Source of the DNA: Bdellovibrionales bacterium
Lineage (GTDB): Bacteria; Bdellovibrionota; UBA1018
Assembly (NCBI GenBank): GCA_018266355.1
Contig: JAFEAP010000014.1
Coordinates: 1 to 64,000, forward strand
Length of the DNA: 64,000 bases
Reading direction: 5' to 3'
The notes beneath the pieces are model-generated. The model worked only from the letters and a program-made list of their open reading frames with translations, was not told the DNA's origin and did not search any database. The position numbers and the translations under genes were made by a program. Positions 8,145 through 16,859 of this stretch are shown here, piece by piece (within the stretch, counting starts at the first letter, position 1; each line of letters begins with the position of its first letter).

Positions 8145-8857
8145 CTCAACATAAAGGTAACCTGGACATTCGTGGAAAGCTCGGTCTTTCCGGGCTCAAT
8201 CGTCGGCGCGGCCTTCATCGTGGCGTCCGCGGCCATCATCGCCGCCCCGAATCTCGGTTGGGGAGGAGGCGCGTCCGACGTCCCCGCCTCCGCGACCGTC
8301 AAAACATCGCCGACTTTCGCGCCGAGCGCCTTCGCGAGCGCATCGGCCTTCGCCCGCGCTTGTTCCGAGGCCTCCTTCAAGCAGGCCATCTTCTCCTCGA
8401 GCATCTTTTTCGTCGAAACGAAGTTCCGAAGCTCGCCGACGTCCTTGATCCCTTCGCGAGAGGCCGCGTCGATCACTTCTCCCAGGCGACCATGGTCGGA
8501 CGTTTCGACGCGAAGACCGATCCGAGTGTGGTACCCCCGCGAAACCATCCGGTTCTTTTCCCACTCCCGGATCTCCTCGGAAACGTACTCCGAAGTCGAA
8601 ATCTCCCCGTCGGACAACTTCAGAGCGTTCACCTTCGAACGAAGCGCCTCGTACTGCCGCGTGGCCGCGACTTGAGCCCGCTTCGCATCGGGGTCCTTCA
8701 CGTCGACGACGACGGTGACCGATCCCCGGTCGGGCACGACGTTCCGCACGCAGGAACCGGAGACCGAGACCGAGCGCGGAGGTTCGGCCGAAAACGCGAC
8801 CGCTCCGCTCGCGAAAAAAACCGTCGCCAAGAAACCGCCGTACATTCGTCTGGTCAT
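8141..8857 (-). CDS. SIMPL (DUF541) domain periplasmic protein
   Basis: 238 residues from the ATG at 8857, which has AGGAGAG 5 nt upstream; longer in-frame extensions lack homology. Signal peptide (YGGFLATVFFASGAVAFSA) then a domain with VSVSGSCVRNVVPDRGSVTVVV and a long helix-rich segment ending KADALAKALGAKVGDVLTV, typical of SIMPL proteins. Function of the family is poorly defined (envelope stress). Second-last gene of the motA/motB-like operon. Confidence 0.8.
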   Translation of the reverse strand: MTRRMYGGFLATVFFASGAVAFSAEPPRSVSVSGSCVRNVVPDRGSVTVVVDVKDPDAKRAQVAATRQYEALRSKVNALKLSDGEISTSEYVSEEIREWEKNRMVSRGYHTRIGLRVETSDHGRLGEVIDAASREGIKDVGELRNFVSTKKMLEEKMACLKEASEQARAKADALAKALGAKVGDVLTVAEAGTSDAPPPQPRFGAAMMAADATMKAAPTIEPGKTELSTNVQVTFMLR

Positions 8858-8874
8858 TCCGTCTCTCCTTATCG

Positions 8875-9615
8875 TCACGATTCCGCCCGCAAGATCACGA
8901 TCTCGATCCGGCGATTCGCCTGGGCGGGGCGCCCCGGCTTCGGTTCGAGGGGCCGGTATTTCCCGAAGCCGGCCGACTCGATCTTCACCGGATCGAGGTC
9001 GAATTTCCGCATCCAGTACTGGGCGAGCGCCGCGGATCTCGCCGCCGACAGCTCCCAAGTATTCGCGTAGTCGGAAGCCTTACGGGAGATCGCTTCCGCG
9101 TCGTCGAAATCCGCATGTCCCTCGATCCGGAGCCTCCGCCCGGATTTCACGATCAGTGCCCCGAGCCGATCGACGAACGGCCGGATCGCGGCGGTCACCT
9201 TCGCGCTGCCCGGGGCGAAAAGGTTCGGAGCCGCCACGCGCACGAGGAAGTCCCCGCTCGCGAGATCGAGCACCTCGACGTCGGACTGTTCCTTCGCCTT
9301 CTTCCCGTTCGCGTCGGTCGCGAGAAAAGCCCGAGCCTCGCCGAGGATCGCTTCCTGGAGATCCGCATTCGCGCCGGCGGCCTTCGCGGCGGCCCCGGAA
9401 TCCGCGGGCGCCTCTTTCGCGGGAGCGGCGGCCTTCGGCGGGGCGTTCTTCAATGCCGCGATTTCGTCTTGGAGCCGGCTCGCCTCCTTTTTCGAGAGCG
9501 AGTACCGACTCAAGCAAAGCGCGAAGAGCAACAGCATGACGATCGCGAACGCGAGCGTCCAGCGGTTCTCCGAAGGGGCGGAGCTCGAGACGCGGGCGGC
9601 GCGGGCGGAACTCAT
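8875..9615 (-). CDS. MotB-like protein: one membrane segment plus OmpA C-terminal domain
   Basis: 246 residues. One membrane helix (about 18-36), an Ala/Pro-rich linker, then an OmpA/MotB peptidoglycan-binding domain (FAPGSAKVTAAIRPF, RIEGHADFDD, LSAARSAALAQYW, GFGKYRPLEP, NRRIEIVI). It overlaps the MotA-like gene by ATGA, as in stator pairs. In MotB the membrane helix follows W-x-V-A-Y-A-D with a proton-carrying Asp; here WTLAFAIVM has Ile in that place. It may therefore not conduct protons. Confidence 0.75.
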   Translation of the reverse strand: MSSARAARVSSSAPSENRWTLAFAIVMLLLFALCLSRYSLSKKEASRLQDEIAALKNAPPKAAAPAKEAPADSGAAAKAAGANADLQEAILGEARAFLATDANGKKAKEQSDVEVLDLASGDFLVRVAAPNLFAPGSAKVTAAIRPFVDRLGALIVKSGRRLRIEGHADFDDAEAISRKASDYANTWELSAARSAALAQYWMRKFDLDPVKIESAGFGKYRPLEPKPGRPAQANRRIEIVILRAES

Positions 9616-10337
9616 CCGGCGACGACCTGTTTCAGGCGTTCCTCGATCAGGTGCGGGTTCAACCCTTCTTGGATGCCGAGGATCGCGGCCTTTACCATCT
9701 CGTCCGGTACGACGGAGTCTTCGAGAAGTTTGCGCCGTCGCGCCGCGAGCGGAGAAAAGACGAAGTTCGCGAAGAAGAATCCGTAGAGTACGGCGGACAT
9801 CGCCGCCGCGATCCCCCGGCCGAGCTGGGCCGGGTCGTCGAGCTTCGCGAGCGCCGTCAGGAGCCCGAGCGTCGCGCCGAGCGCGCCGATCGAAGGCGCC
9901 GCCGCGGCCGCGATGTCCCAGATCTTCACCGTCGCTTCGCCCTCGCGGATCCGCCGATCGATGCTCGCGTCGAAAAGACCGCGGATCGATCCTTGGTCGA
10001 AACCGGAAATCAGGTATTGGATCCCGTCCTTCAAGGAGGCGCGCGAAGCGCTCGCCCGAAACGAGTCGAGCGCGAGGAATCCCTCCTTGCGGGCGACGGA
10101 AGCGAGATCGGCGAGCTCCTTCTTCAACCCGCCGACGGAACCCGCCGCATCCGGAGCCGGCCGGAACGCGAGTCCGAACTCACCTTTCGGCGCGCTCAAG
10201 AAGGTCGAAAGAAAGGTTCCGAAAAGCACGAAGCAGAGGGAGGCCGGCTGGATCAGGTCGGTCAAGACGCCGCCATTCCAGAGGTGAACCACGACTACGA
10301 TGATCGCGCCGAATACGAGGCCTATGCCGGTCTTCAT
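9612..10337 (-). CDS. MotA/TolQ/ExbB-type proton-channel family protein, MotA-like
   Basis: 241 residues from the ATG at 10337 (AGGAGC just upstream); the longer frame to 10457 overlaps a divergent gene. Two N-terminal helices, a cytoplasmic loop and two C-terminal helices with IWDIAAAAAPSIGALGATLGLL and AAAMSAVLYGFFFANFVFSP match MotA. No flagellar gene is nearby, so this pair may be an orphan stator or a gliding/envelope motor. First gene of the operon with the MotB-like, SIMPL and PAP2 genes. Confidence 0.75.
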   Translation of the reverse strand: MKTGIGLVFGAIIVVVVHLWNGGVLTDLIQPASLCFVLFGTFLSTFLSAPKGEFGLAFRPAPDAAGSVGGLKKELADLASVARKEGFLALDSFRASASRASLKDGIQYLISGFDQGSIRGLFDASIDRRIREGEATVKIWDIAAAAAPSIGALGATLGLLTALAKLDDPAQLGRGIAAAMSAVLYGFFFANFVFSPLAARRRKLLEDSVVPDEMVKAAILGIQEGLNPHLIEERLKQVVAG

Positions 10338-10408
10338 CCGAAGCTCCTGTTTGCGAGATTTCACGCATAGTGTAACCTCTTCGAAGAAAGAGTCAAAGCG
10401 AGCGACGC

Positions 10409-11755
10409 ATGGCATCAGCACCCTCATCCGCTTCGCGAAACCGCGGAGCGCTGGCATTCGATTTTTGGCTCAGTCTCGGTCTCGTCGCGCTCGTTTCCGG
10501 CGCGCTCTCGCGTTCGGTGCGCTGGTCGCCACTGCTTCACCTCGGTCTCCCTCTCGTGCTCTTGCCTTTCCTTCGTTATGCCTTCTATCGGTTCACCGGC
10601 ACGACGCCGGGGCAGTTCCTCACCGGACTCGAGTTCCGACTTCCGGGCGGCGGTCGCGCCACTCGCCTTTATGACTGGCTCTTCAACATCCAATCGCAGC
10701 TCGCCGATGAACGCGCGGCTCCGATCCCGATGGTCGCCACGCTGATCGCCGGACTGATGTTCACCGGCGGCGCGACGGTCTTCCTCTGGATGCGAGATCC
10801 GACGCTTCGACCGCTAAGAACGGAGGTCGTGCCCCTCTTCGCGCCCGACTCCGCGAACGCGCGCGACTGGCAAATCCTCCCCTTCTTCTATGCGACCGGC
10901 GCGTTCCCCGTCCGGCTCTTCGCCCACGGCCAGCCCACGGCGGAAGAGAAAGGCGAGCTCAGCGTCGAGTTCGGTTTACCCTACGAAAAAGGACCGCCGA
11001 TCCGGTTCATCAAGAAGATGACCGCGTATTGGAGGGACCTCGACTCGCGCCTCACGCTCACGGGACCGCTCTCGGCGGCCTCGCCGGCGACGCCGGAAGC
11101 GCTTCACGAATGCTTCGCGGGATGGTTCCGCTGCGCCGGCGATCGACGGAAGATCTGGGAAAATCAGATCGCGCCTCAAATCACCGGTCGAGCGCTCGTC
11201 GAAAATTACTGGTTCACGACCGACAACCCGTTTCTCGCCGCCGACGAGCGCCCGCAAGGCATCTATTTCAAGACGTCCGTCGACCGCGGATTCGTCCGCG
11301 AAGCCTACGTCCTCGTCGGCCCCCGCATGGCGATCCAGTCCTTCGTCCTCGATCGCCCGGATCGGCCGGAGGGAGTCGCGGCGTCGGAGACGCTTCGGAA
11401 GGTCGTCGGCAGTCTCCGCATGTCGGGCGATCTCCAGGCCCCCCGCGCGTTCGTGAACCCGAAACTCGCCGCGCTTCGCATCGGGCCGAAGAGCACGCTC
11501 GCGGACCTCGTCGCGGCCGAGGGGTATCTCCTCGCGAAGGTTTCGATCGAACCGAAAGAGGCGGAGTCCTTCTACCACCTCGGCGGGCTCGCGCTCACTC
11601 TCTTTCATGCGGCGAAACGCGAAGGGCGGATCGAACTCGCGGCGAGCTCGAAGACGATCGTGAAGAGCGCGGTGCGTTTCGCCCGCGACGTCGATCCGAA
11701 CTCGAAACGACTTCCCGAGATGGAACGCTTCGAAGTCGAGGTCGAGGCGCCATGA
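10409..11755 (+). CDS. Membrane protein with RDD-like N-terminus
   Basis: 448 residues. Two to three N-terminal helices (about 14-60 and 105-125) enclose GTTPGQFLTGLEFRLPGG, which recalls the GxTxGKxLLGLRV block of RDD proteins. The larger C-terminal part (about 130-448) is probably extracytoplasmic and unknown to me. Its stop codon overlaps the start of a repeat peptide gene (CCATGAG). Divergent from the motA-like operon with 71 bp between start codons. Confidence 0.6.
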   Translation: MASAPSSASRNRGALAFDFWLSLGLVALVSGALSRSVRWSPLLHLGLPLVLLPFLRYAFYRFTGTTPGQFLTGLEFRLPGGGRATRLYDWLFNIQSQLADERAAPIPMVATLIAGLMFTGGATVFLWMRDPTLRPLRTEVVPLFAPDSANARDWQILPFFYATGAFPVRLFAHGQPTAEEKGELSVEFGLPYEKGPPIRFIKKMTAYWRDLDSRLTLTGPLSAASPATPEALHECFAGWFRCAGDRRKIWENQIAPQITGRALVENYWFTTDNPFLAADERPQGIYFKTSVDRGFVREAYVLVGPRMAIQSFVLDRPDRPEGVAASETLRKVVGSLRMSGDLQAPRAFVNPKLAALRIGPKSTLADLVAAEGYLLAKVSIEPKEAESFYHLGGLALTLFHAAKREGRIELAASSKTIVKSAVRFARDVDPNSKRLPEMERFEVEVEAP

Positions 11756-11850
11756 GCGAGCAATTCTGCAGAGGCGCCATGAGCGAGCAATTCTACAGAG
11801 GCGCCATGAGCAAACAATTCTGCGGAGGCTCCGTGAGCACGGCCCTATGA
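11752..11850 (+). CDS. 32-residue repeat peptide bridging two genes
   Basis: The frame starts with an ATG that overlaps the previous stop (ATGA) and ends with a TGA that overlaps the start of the pseudouridine synthase (ATGA at 11847). It encodes three 9-residue repeats, MSEQFCRGA, MSEQFYRGA and MSKQFCGGS, then VSTAL. Each DNA unit carries AGAGG four nt before an in-frame ATG, so each unit is itself a possible start site. The downstream gene lacks its own ribosome-binding site, so this frame may pass ribosomes on to it. Whether the peptide is functional is unknown. Confidence 0.55.
   Translation: MSEQFCRGAMSEQFYRGAMSKQFCGGSVSTAL
11752..11850 (+). repeat. 27-bp direct repeats, three units plus a partial fourth
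   Basis: Units begin at 11752, 11779, 11806 and 11833 (partial, 18 bp), each starting ATGAGC (GTGAGC in the last). Units 1 and 2 differ by one base (TGC/TAC); unit 3 has more changes. The unit duplicates the stop/start junction itself and keeps frame (27 = 9 codons). Confidence 0.9.
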
Positions 11851-12893
11851 ACTCCACCGCTCGCCTACGCGCCCGCGGGGACGGAAAACTGCGGACCGAG
11901 GAGCTCGTCGCCGAGGCGATTCGCGCCGTCGCCTCGTCGCCGGAGACCCTGGCCGATTTCGCCCGCCATCCGATCCTTTCCGCCCTCTCCCCCGTCACCC
12001 TCCTCGGAAAGGTTTCCCGCAAACGCGCGACCCGCCTGATCGAAAGCGGAATCCTGAGCGCCGAGTTCGAACTCGTCCCGGACACGATTTTCCCGCGGGG
12101 ACGGGAGCTCGACGTTTCGCTCCCGCTCGTGATCCTCCTCTCCGAACTCGACCTCCTCCCGCCGTCGGCCGCCGTCGGCGCACCACCGCTTCCGATCGTT
12201 TTCGAGAACGACGATTTTCTTGCCATCGACAAACCCGCCGGACTCCCCTCGGCGCCGCTGCGTTCGGACGATCCGGACTCGGCCGTCCAACGCGTGCTCG
12301 CCATCCGCCCGGCGATGCCGATCCTCCGGGGCAATCCCCTCGAACCCGGCCTCGTCCACCGACTCGACACGGGCACGAGCGGGGTCCTCCTCTTCGCGAA
12401 GACCGAAGGCGCGTTCGCCCACATCGACCGGGCTTGGAACTCGGGGGCCGTGCGAAAGATTTACCGCGCGCTTACGCGCGACGGAAAAGGCGGACTCCCG
12501 ATGGGGCGCATCACGCTCAAACTCGGTCACGACTTGAAATCGAAGAAACGCATGCGCGCGGTCGTAAGCGACGCCGACCGCAAGAAAATCCGCGGTGAAC
12601 CGCTCCCGACCGTGAGCGAAGTCTTGACGGTGAAGCGCGTCGTCCGGGCGCCGGACGACGCTCTGGCCGGCGGGCTGAGCGACGTCGAGATCCGCATCGA
12701 GACGGGCGTACACCACCAGGTCCGCGCCACGCTCGCGCACTTCAGCACCCCGATCCTCGGGGACTCCACCTACGGGGGAGCCCCGGAGGAAAGGGTGTGG
12801 TTGCATGCGTGGAAACTGGTACTGCCTACGGGCGATTCGGGGAAATCCCTCGAGATCGTCGCCCCTCTTCCGCCGGGTTGGTTCGGAAACTGA
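11847..12893 (+). CDS. RluA/RluD-family pseudouridine synthase
   Basis: 348 residues. The catalytic block GLVHRLDTGTSGVLLFAKT (Asp174) is diagnostic. IVFENDDFLAIDKPAGLPS and the C-terminal HHQVRATLAHFSTPILGDSTYGG also match. The first 110 residues have the place of an S4 RNA-binding domain but weak similarity (KVSRKRATRLIESGIL). It modifies uridines in rRNA or tRNA; exact target cannot be told. It depends on translational coupling, as it overlaps the repeat-peptide gene and has no ribosome-binding site. Confidence 0.85.
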   Translation: MNSTARLRARGDGKLRTEELVAEAIRAVASSPETLADFARHPILSALSPVTLLGKVSRKRATRLIESGILSAEFELVPDTIFPRGRELDVSLPLVILLSELDLLPPSAAVGAPPLPIVFENDDFLAIDKPAGLPSAPLRSDDPDSAVQRVLAIRPAMPILRGNPLEPGLVHRLDTGTSGVLLFAKTEGAFAHIDRAWNSGAVRKIYRALTRDGKGGLPMGRITLKLGHDLKSKKRMRAVVSDADRKKIRGEPLPTVSEVLTVKRVVRAPDDALAGGLSDVEIRIETGVHHQVRATLAHFSTPILGDSTYGGAPEERVWLHAWKLVLPTGDSGKSLEIVAPLPPGWFGN

Positions 12894-13097
12894 CCCGGGA
12901 CCTGGTTTCCGGAATCACGCGGGATGAGCGATCAAACGTGAGTCCTTCCCGAACGGGCGAAGGACGACGATCTCTCGGGTTGTCTGAAGATTCAGTCGGC
13001 CAGAAGTTCTAGTCGCTGAAGCTTTTGGGAAACGCGGTTGGGTACTCCGTTTGGTGAGTCGTTCGAAAATCGAGTGGACTGATTTTGATTTTACTCA

Positions 13098-13123
13098 GAG
13101 CGGGCCCCGGGAAGGGCCCGCTC
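13098..13123. terminator. Hairpin between convergent rluD-like and nrdJ genes
   Basis: GAGCGGGCCC pairs with GGGCCCGCTC around a 6-nt loop. Flanking tracts are not strongly T-rich on either strand, so termination strength is uncertain. The rest of 12894-13137 holds no gene I can support. Confidence 0.5.
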
Positions 13124-13137
13124 CTCAATTCTGGCCT

Positions 13138-16100
13138 TCAGCTGCAACCCATCGAGTTGCCGCAATTCAAGCACTTGTAACAAGCTCCGTTGCGTACGGT
13201 CGTGTGTCCGCATCCGTCGCACGGGGGTGCATCCCCCATCATGTCGGCAAGCAGTTGGTTATTGGACTGGTTCGTCGCTTCTGGCGCGGCCGCCGAAGCG
13301 CTCGCGGGGAGTTTCAGCTCCCCCTGACGCTCGATGCCCGCGATGGGAGCGCCCGAAGCGATCATCTTCGCCGGCTCCTTCGGGTAAATCGCGCCGCTCG
13401 CGCCTTTTTCGGTCGTGAGGTCGACCGGCGCGACCGCCGGCTTCACCTGGAGGAAGTCCGTGCGACCGAGGTACTCCATTCCGAGCACGCGGAAGATGTA
13501 GTCGACGATCGAGGTCGCCATCTTGATGTTCGGGTGCCCGTCGACGAGCCCGGACGGTTCGAACCGCGTGAAGGTGAACTTATCGACGTATTCCTTCAGC
13601 GGGACGCCGTACTGGAGCCCGAGGCTGACCGAGATCGCGAAGCAGTTCATCATCGAGCGGTAGGCGGCGCCTTCCTTGTGCATATCGATGAAAATCTCGC
13701 CGAGGCTTCCGTCCTGGTACTCGCCCGTGCGGATGTAGACCTTGTGGCCCGCGACGGACGATTCCTGGGTGATTCCCATGCGGCGGTTCGGGAGCTTTCT
13801 CCGGACCGGCGCGAAGGTCATCTGACCGGTCGCCGTATTGCTCGTCGCCGAAGCACCGAGCGCTGCCGCCGGGGCGGCTGCCACCGCGACCGCCGACTTC
13901 TTCTCTTCCTGGGCGTCTTCCTTCGTCTCGGACTTGGTCGAAAGCGGTTGGGAAAGCTTGCAGCCGTCGCGATAGAGGGCGACCGCCTTCAGGCCGAGCT
14001 TCCAGCCTTGGTAGTAGATGTCCTTGATTTCTTCCTTCGTAGTCTCGTTCGGGAGGTTCACCGTCTTCGAGATCGCGCCCGAGAGGAAGGGTTGGACGGC
14101 GCCCATCATGCGGATGTGGCCCATCGGCGCGATGAAGCGCGTTCCGGTCTTTCCGCATTTATTCGCGCAATCGAAAACCGGAAGGTGTTCCGGCTTCAGG
14201 TGCGGAGCGCCCTCGACGGTCATCGTTCCGCAGATCACCGTATTCGCGGCGTCGATCTCGGAATATTTCAGTCCCGCCCAGGTAAGGAAATTGAACGTCG
14301 GCTTCTTCGACTCCGACTCCGGCACTCCGAGCTTCGCGAGGAGTTCCGTTCCGAGCGCGTAGGCGCCGAATGCGCTCGAGATCTCGAAAGTGCCGGGAAG
14401 GGCCTTCTCGACCTTCGCGATATCGGCGTCGCCGAACCCTTTCGCGCGCAGCCATTCCGTATTCAGGTGCGGAGCGCCCTCGAAATTGAGCGTGCCGAGC
14501 ACGTAACGGAGGATGTCTTCGATCTGGTCGGCCGAGTAGCCGAGGTTACGCAGCGCCGGCGGAACCGACTGGTTCACGATCTTGAAGTAACCGCCGCCGG
14601 CGAGCTTCTTGAACTTCACGAGCGCGAAGTCGGGCTCGACGCCCGTCGTGTCGCAGTCCATGAGAAGTCCGATCGTGCCGGTCGGCGCGAGCACGGTGAC
14701 CTGCGCGTTCCGATAGCCGTTTTTCTCGCCGAGGCGAAGCGCTTCGTTCCAGCTCTCCTGCGCGGCTTTCACGAGGTCGGCCGGCGCCAGCTTAGCGTCG
14801 AGCTTCTTCGCCGCGTCCCGGTGCATGCCGATCACTTTCAGCATCGGCTCGCGGTTCATCGCGTAGCCCGGGAAAGCGCCCATCGTCGCGGCTTCTTCGG
14901 CCGAAACGGCGTAGGCGGTTCCGCACATCAGCGCGGTGAGCGCTCCGGCCCACGCACGCCCCTGCTCGGAATCGTACGGGATGCCTTTCAGCATCAGGAG
15001 CGTCCCGAGGTTCGCGTAACCGAGACCGAGCGGCCGGTAGTCGTGCGAGTTCTTCGCGATTTCTTCCGTCGGATAGCTCGAGAGATCGACCAGGATCTCC
15101 TGGGCGACGATGAACACGCGACAAGCCTTCGTGTACGCTTCGATATCGAACGAGCCGTCCTCGCGCAGGAACTTCACGAGGTTCAGCGACGAAAGATTGC
15201 ACGCGGTGTTGTCGAGGAACATGTATTCCGAGCACGGGTTCGACGCGTTGATGCGGTCCGTGTTCGCGGACGTGTGCCAGGCGTTGATCGTCGTGTCGTA
15301 CTGGAGCCCCGGATCCGCGCAGGACCAGGCGGCTTCGGCGATTTTATCCCAGAGTTCCTTCGCCTCGTAAGTGTTCACGACTTCGCCGGTCGTCCGGGCG
15401 ATCGTATTCCACTTCTCGCCCTTTTCCACCGCATGCATGAAGGCGTCGGAGACGCGAACGGAGTTGTTCGAGTTCTGGCCGGCGACCGTGCGATAGGCTT
15501 CGCCGTTGAAGTCGGACGAGTATCCGGCCGCGATGAGAGCGGCGACCTTGCGCTCTTCCCGCTGTTTCCAGGTGATGAACTCCATGATTTCCGGATGGTC
15601 CATATCGAGGCAGACCATCTTCGCCGCTCGGCGGGTGGTGCCGCCCGATTTCGTGGCACCGGCGCCGCGATCGAGCACCTCGAGGAAGCTCATGAGGCCG
15701 GAGGAAAGTCCCCCGCCCGCGAGTTTTTCCTGGCACCCGCGGATCTTCGAGAAGTTCGTGCCCGTGCCGGATCCGAACTTGAACAGGCGGGCTTCGTTCT
15801 TCATGAGCGTGAAGAGCGCCATGAGGTCGTCGTCGACCGCCTGGATGAAGCACGCCGAACACTGCGGGCTCGCGTAGGCGTCTTCCGTTTCACGGATGCG
15901 TTGCTGTTCGGTGTCCCAGTAGTAGTTCCCGCCCGATCCTTCGATGCCGTACTCGTGGTAAAGACCGAGGTTGAACCAAACCGGCGAATTGAAGGCGCCG
16001 CGCTGGGTGATGAGCAGGAAAGAGAGTTCGTCCTCGAACGTTTGGGCGTTCACGGCGTCGAAGTAGCCTTGGGCTTCGCCGTATTTCCGGATCGTGCGGG

Positions 16101-16467
16101 CGACGCGGCGGATGACTTGCTTCACGGAGACTTCGTGCCCGGTTCCCGGAACGCCGGCCTTCCGGAAATATTTCGAGACGAGGATGTCGACGGCGAGCTG
16201 CGACCACGCGGCCGGAACTTCGACGTCCTTCATCTCGAAGACGGTCTTCCCGTCGGTGTCCTTGATTTTCGACGTCGCCTTCGCGTACTCGACGCTCGCG
16301 AGAACGTCCGCGCCGGATTTCGTGAAGAAACGGTCCATCCGGATCGGCGCCTTTTTCACGCGCTCGCCCATCGTCTCGGCCACCGGACGGGTTTTCAGGT
16401 TCACTCCGCGCGCGGATTTGCGGGCGGACTTCAAAGACGACGACGATCCTTCGGTGATCTTTTCCAT
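13138..16467 (-). CDS. nrdJ: B12-dependent (class II) ribonucleoside-diphosphate reductase
   Basis: 1109 residues, the usual length for the long NrdJ subtype. It reduces ribonucleotides to deoxyribonucleotides using adenosylcobalamin. Visible motifs: FNSPVWFN near residue 160, SACFIQAVDDD, the NPCSEYMFLDNTACNLSSLNL active-site block (N-x-C-x-E), PTGTIGLLMDCDTTG, and a C-terminal Cys-rich tail CDGCGHTTVRNGACYKCLNCG that binds metal and/or relays thiols. Start ATG at 16467 has TAAGGGGAA upstream. Preceded by a long structured leader and tandem NrdR boxes. No other reductase is in the window. Confidence 0.96.
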   Translation of the reverse strand: MEKITEGSSSSLKSARKSARGVNLKTRPVAETMGERVKKAPIRMDRFFTKSGADVLASVEYAKATSKIKDTDGKTVFEMKDVEVPAAWSQLAVDILVSKYFRKAGVPGTGHEVSVKQVIRRVARTIRKYGEAQGYFDAVNAQTFEDELSFLLITQRGAFNSPVWFNLGLYHEYGIEGSGGNYYWDTEQQRIRETEDAYASPQCSACFIQAVDDDLMALFTLMKNEARLFKFGSGTGTNFSKIRGCQEKLAGGGLSSGLMSFLEVLDRGAGATKSGGTTRRAAKMVCLDMDHPEIMEFITWKQREERKVAALIAAGYSSDFNGEAYRTVAGQNSNNSVRVSDAFMHAVEKGEKWNTIARTTGEVVNTYEAKELWDKIAEAAWSCADPGLQYDTTINAWHTSANTDRINASNPCSEYMFLDNTACNLSSLNLVKFLREDGSFDIEAYTKACRVFIVAQEILVDLSSYPTEEIAKNSHDYRPLGLGYANLGTLLMLKGIPYDSEQGRAWAGALTALMCGTAYAVSAEEAATMGAFPGYAMNREPMLKVIGMHRDAAKKLDAKLAPADLVKAAQESWNEALRLGEKNGYRNAQVTVLAPTGTIGLLMDCDTTGVEPDFALVKFKKLAGGGYFKIVNQSVPPALRNLGYSADQIEDILRYVLGTLNFEGAPHLNTEWLRAKGFGDADIAKVEKALPGTFEISSAFGAYALGTELLAKLGVPESESKKPTFNFLTWAGLKYSEIDAANTVICGTMTVEGAPHLKPEHLPVFDCANKCGKTGTRFIAPMGHIRMMGAVQPFLSGAISKTVNLPNETTKEEIKDIYYQGWKLGLKAVALYRDGCKLSQPLSTKSETKEDAQEEKKSAVAVAAAPAAALGASATSNTATGQMTFAPVRRKLPNRRMGITQESSVAGHKVYIRTGEYQDGSLGEIFIDMHKEGAAYRSMMNCFAISVSLGLQYGVPLKEYVDKFTFTRFEPSGLVDGHPNIKMATSIVDYIFRVLGMEYLGRTDFLQVKPAVAPVDLTTEKGASGAIYPKEPAKMIASGAPIAGIERQGELKLPASASAAAPEATNQSNNQLLADMMGDAPPCDGCGHTTVRNGACYKCLNCGNSMGCS

Positions 16468-16760
16468 GATTTCAGCGTTCCCCTTACAGCAAGATTTTCG
16501 ACTCAGACTTCGACCGACAGACGTCCCTCGAAGCGTCAGGCTCCCACACCCTTCGCTTCTTCTGTGAACCGGGGGGCTTCCCCGCCCGGCTCGCTAAGGC
16601 TTCCGTTTCCGGAAGTGGTCTTCAGAAGAGATCCACTGTCTAAACCCAGAACCGCCGGCTCAGGCAAATCTTGGTCATCCTACGTCTGCGAAGCCCCCCG
16701 GCTCCGCACCCTAAAACCAAGCCCCAAACCAACTGCCCTTGTTCTATTAGCGTGGGCTGA
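16468..16760 (-). promoter_or_regulatory. Long structured 5' leader of nrdJ, candidate cis-regulatory RNA
   Basis: On the minus strand a 15-bp helix can form between segments near 16704-16690 (GAGCCGGGGGGCTTC) and 16580-16566 (GAAGCCCCCCGGTTC, one G-U), enclosing about 109 nt. Inside lie CTTCCG-GAAA-CGGAAG with a GNRA tetraloop and an AGTGG/CCACT hairpin. A further GAAGCG/CGCTTC hairpin (about 16529-16560) lies nearer the start codon. I looked for the cobalamin-riboswitch core and B12 box and did not find a convincing match, so the ligand, if any, is unknown. Confidence 0.5.
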
Positions 16761-16782
16761 ATCTCCGTCCCTGTCAAAGCAC

Positions 16783-16831
16783 ACCACTAGATATTGTGGT
16801 GGCTCAACCGGCGACGCACCACTTATAGCGT
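16783..16831. promoter_or_regulatory. Tandem NrdR boxes upstream of nrdJ
   Basis: Box 1, ACCACTAGATATTGTGGT (16783-16800), is a near-perfect dyad matching the NrdR consensus. Box 2, ACGCACCACTTATAGCGT (16814-16831), keeps the palindromic ends ACGC/GCGT. They lie 31 bp apart, three helical turns, the spacing known for NrdR operators. TATAAG on the minus strand within box 2 may be the -10. nrdR itself is not in the window. Confidence 0.75.
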
Positions 16832-16859
16832 TATTAGAAAGTCTTAGATGGTGAATTGA

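Noticed and set aside
16468-16780. Cobalamin riboswitch upstream of nrdJ
   Set aside because: I searched the minus strand for the conserved core and B12 box and found only partial resemblance, so the leader is listed as unclassified.
13051-16854. 1267-codon plus-strand open frame opposite nrdJ
   Set aside because: It is antisense to a full-length ribonucleotide reductase; high GC and codon bias keep this frame open. No domain is visible.
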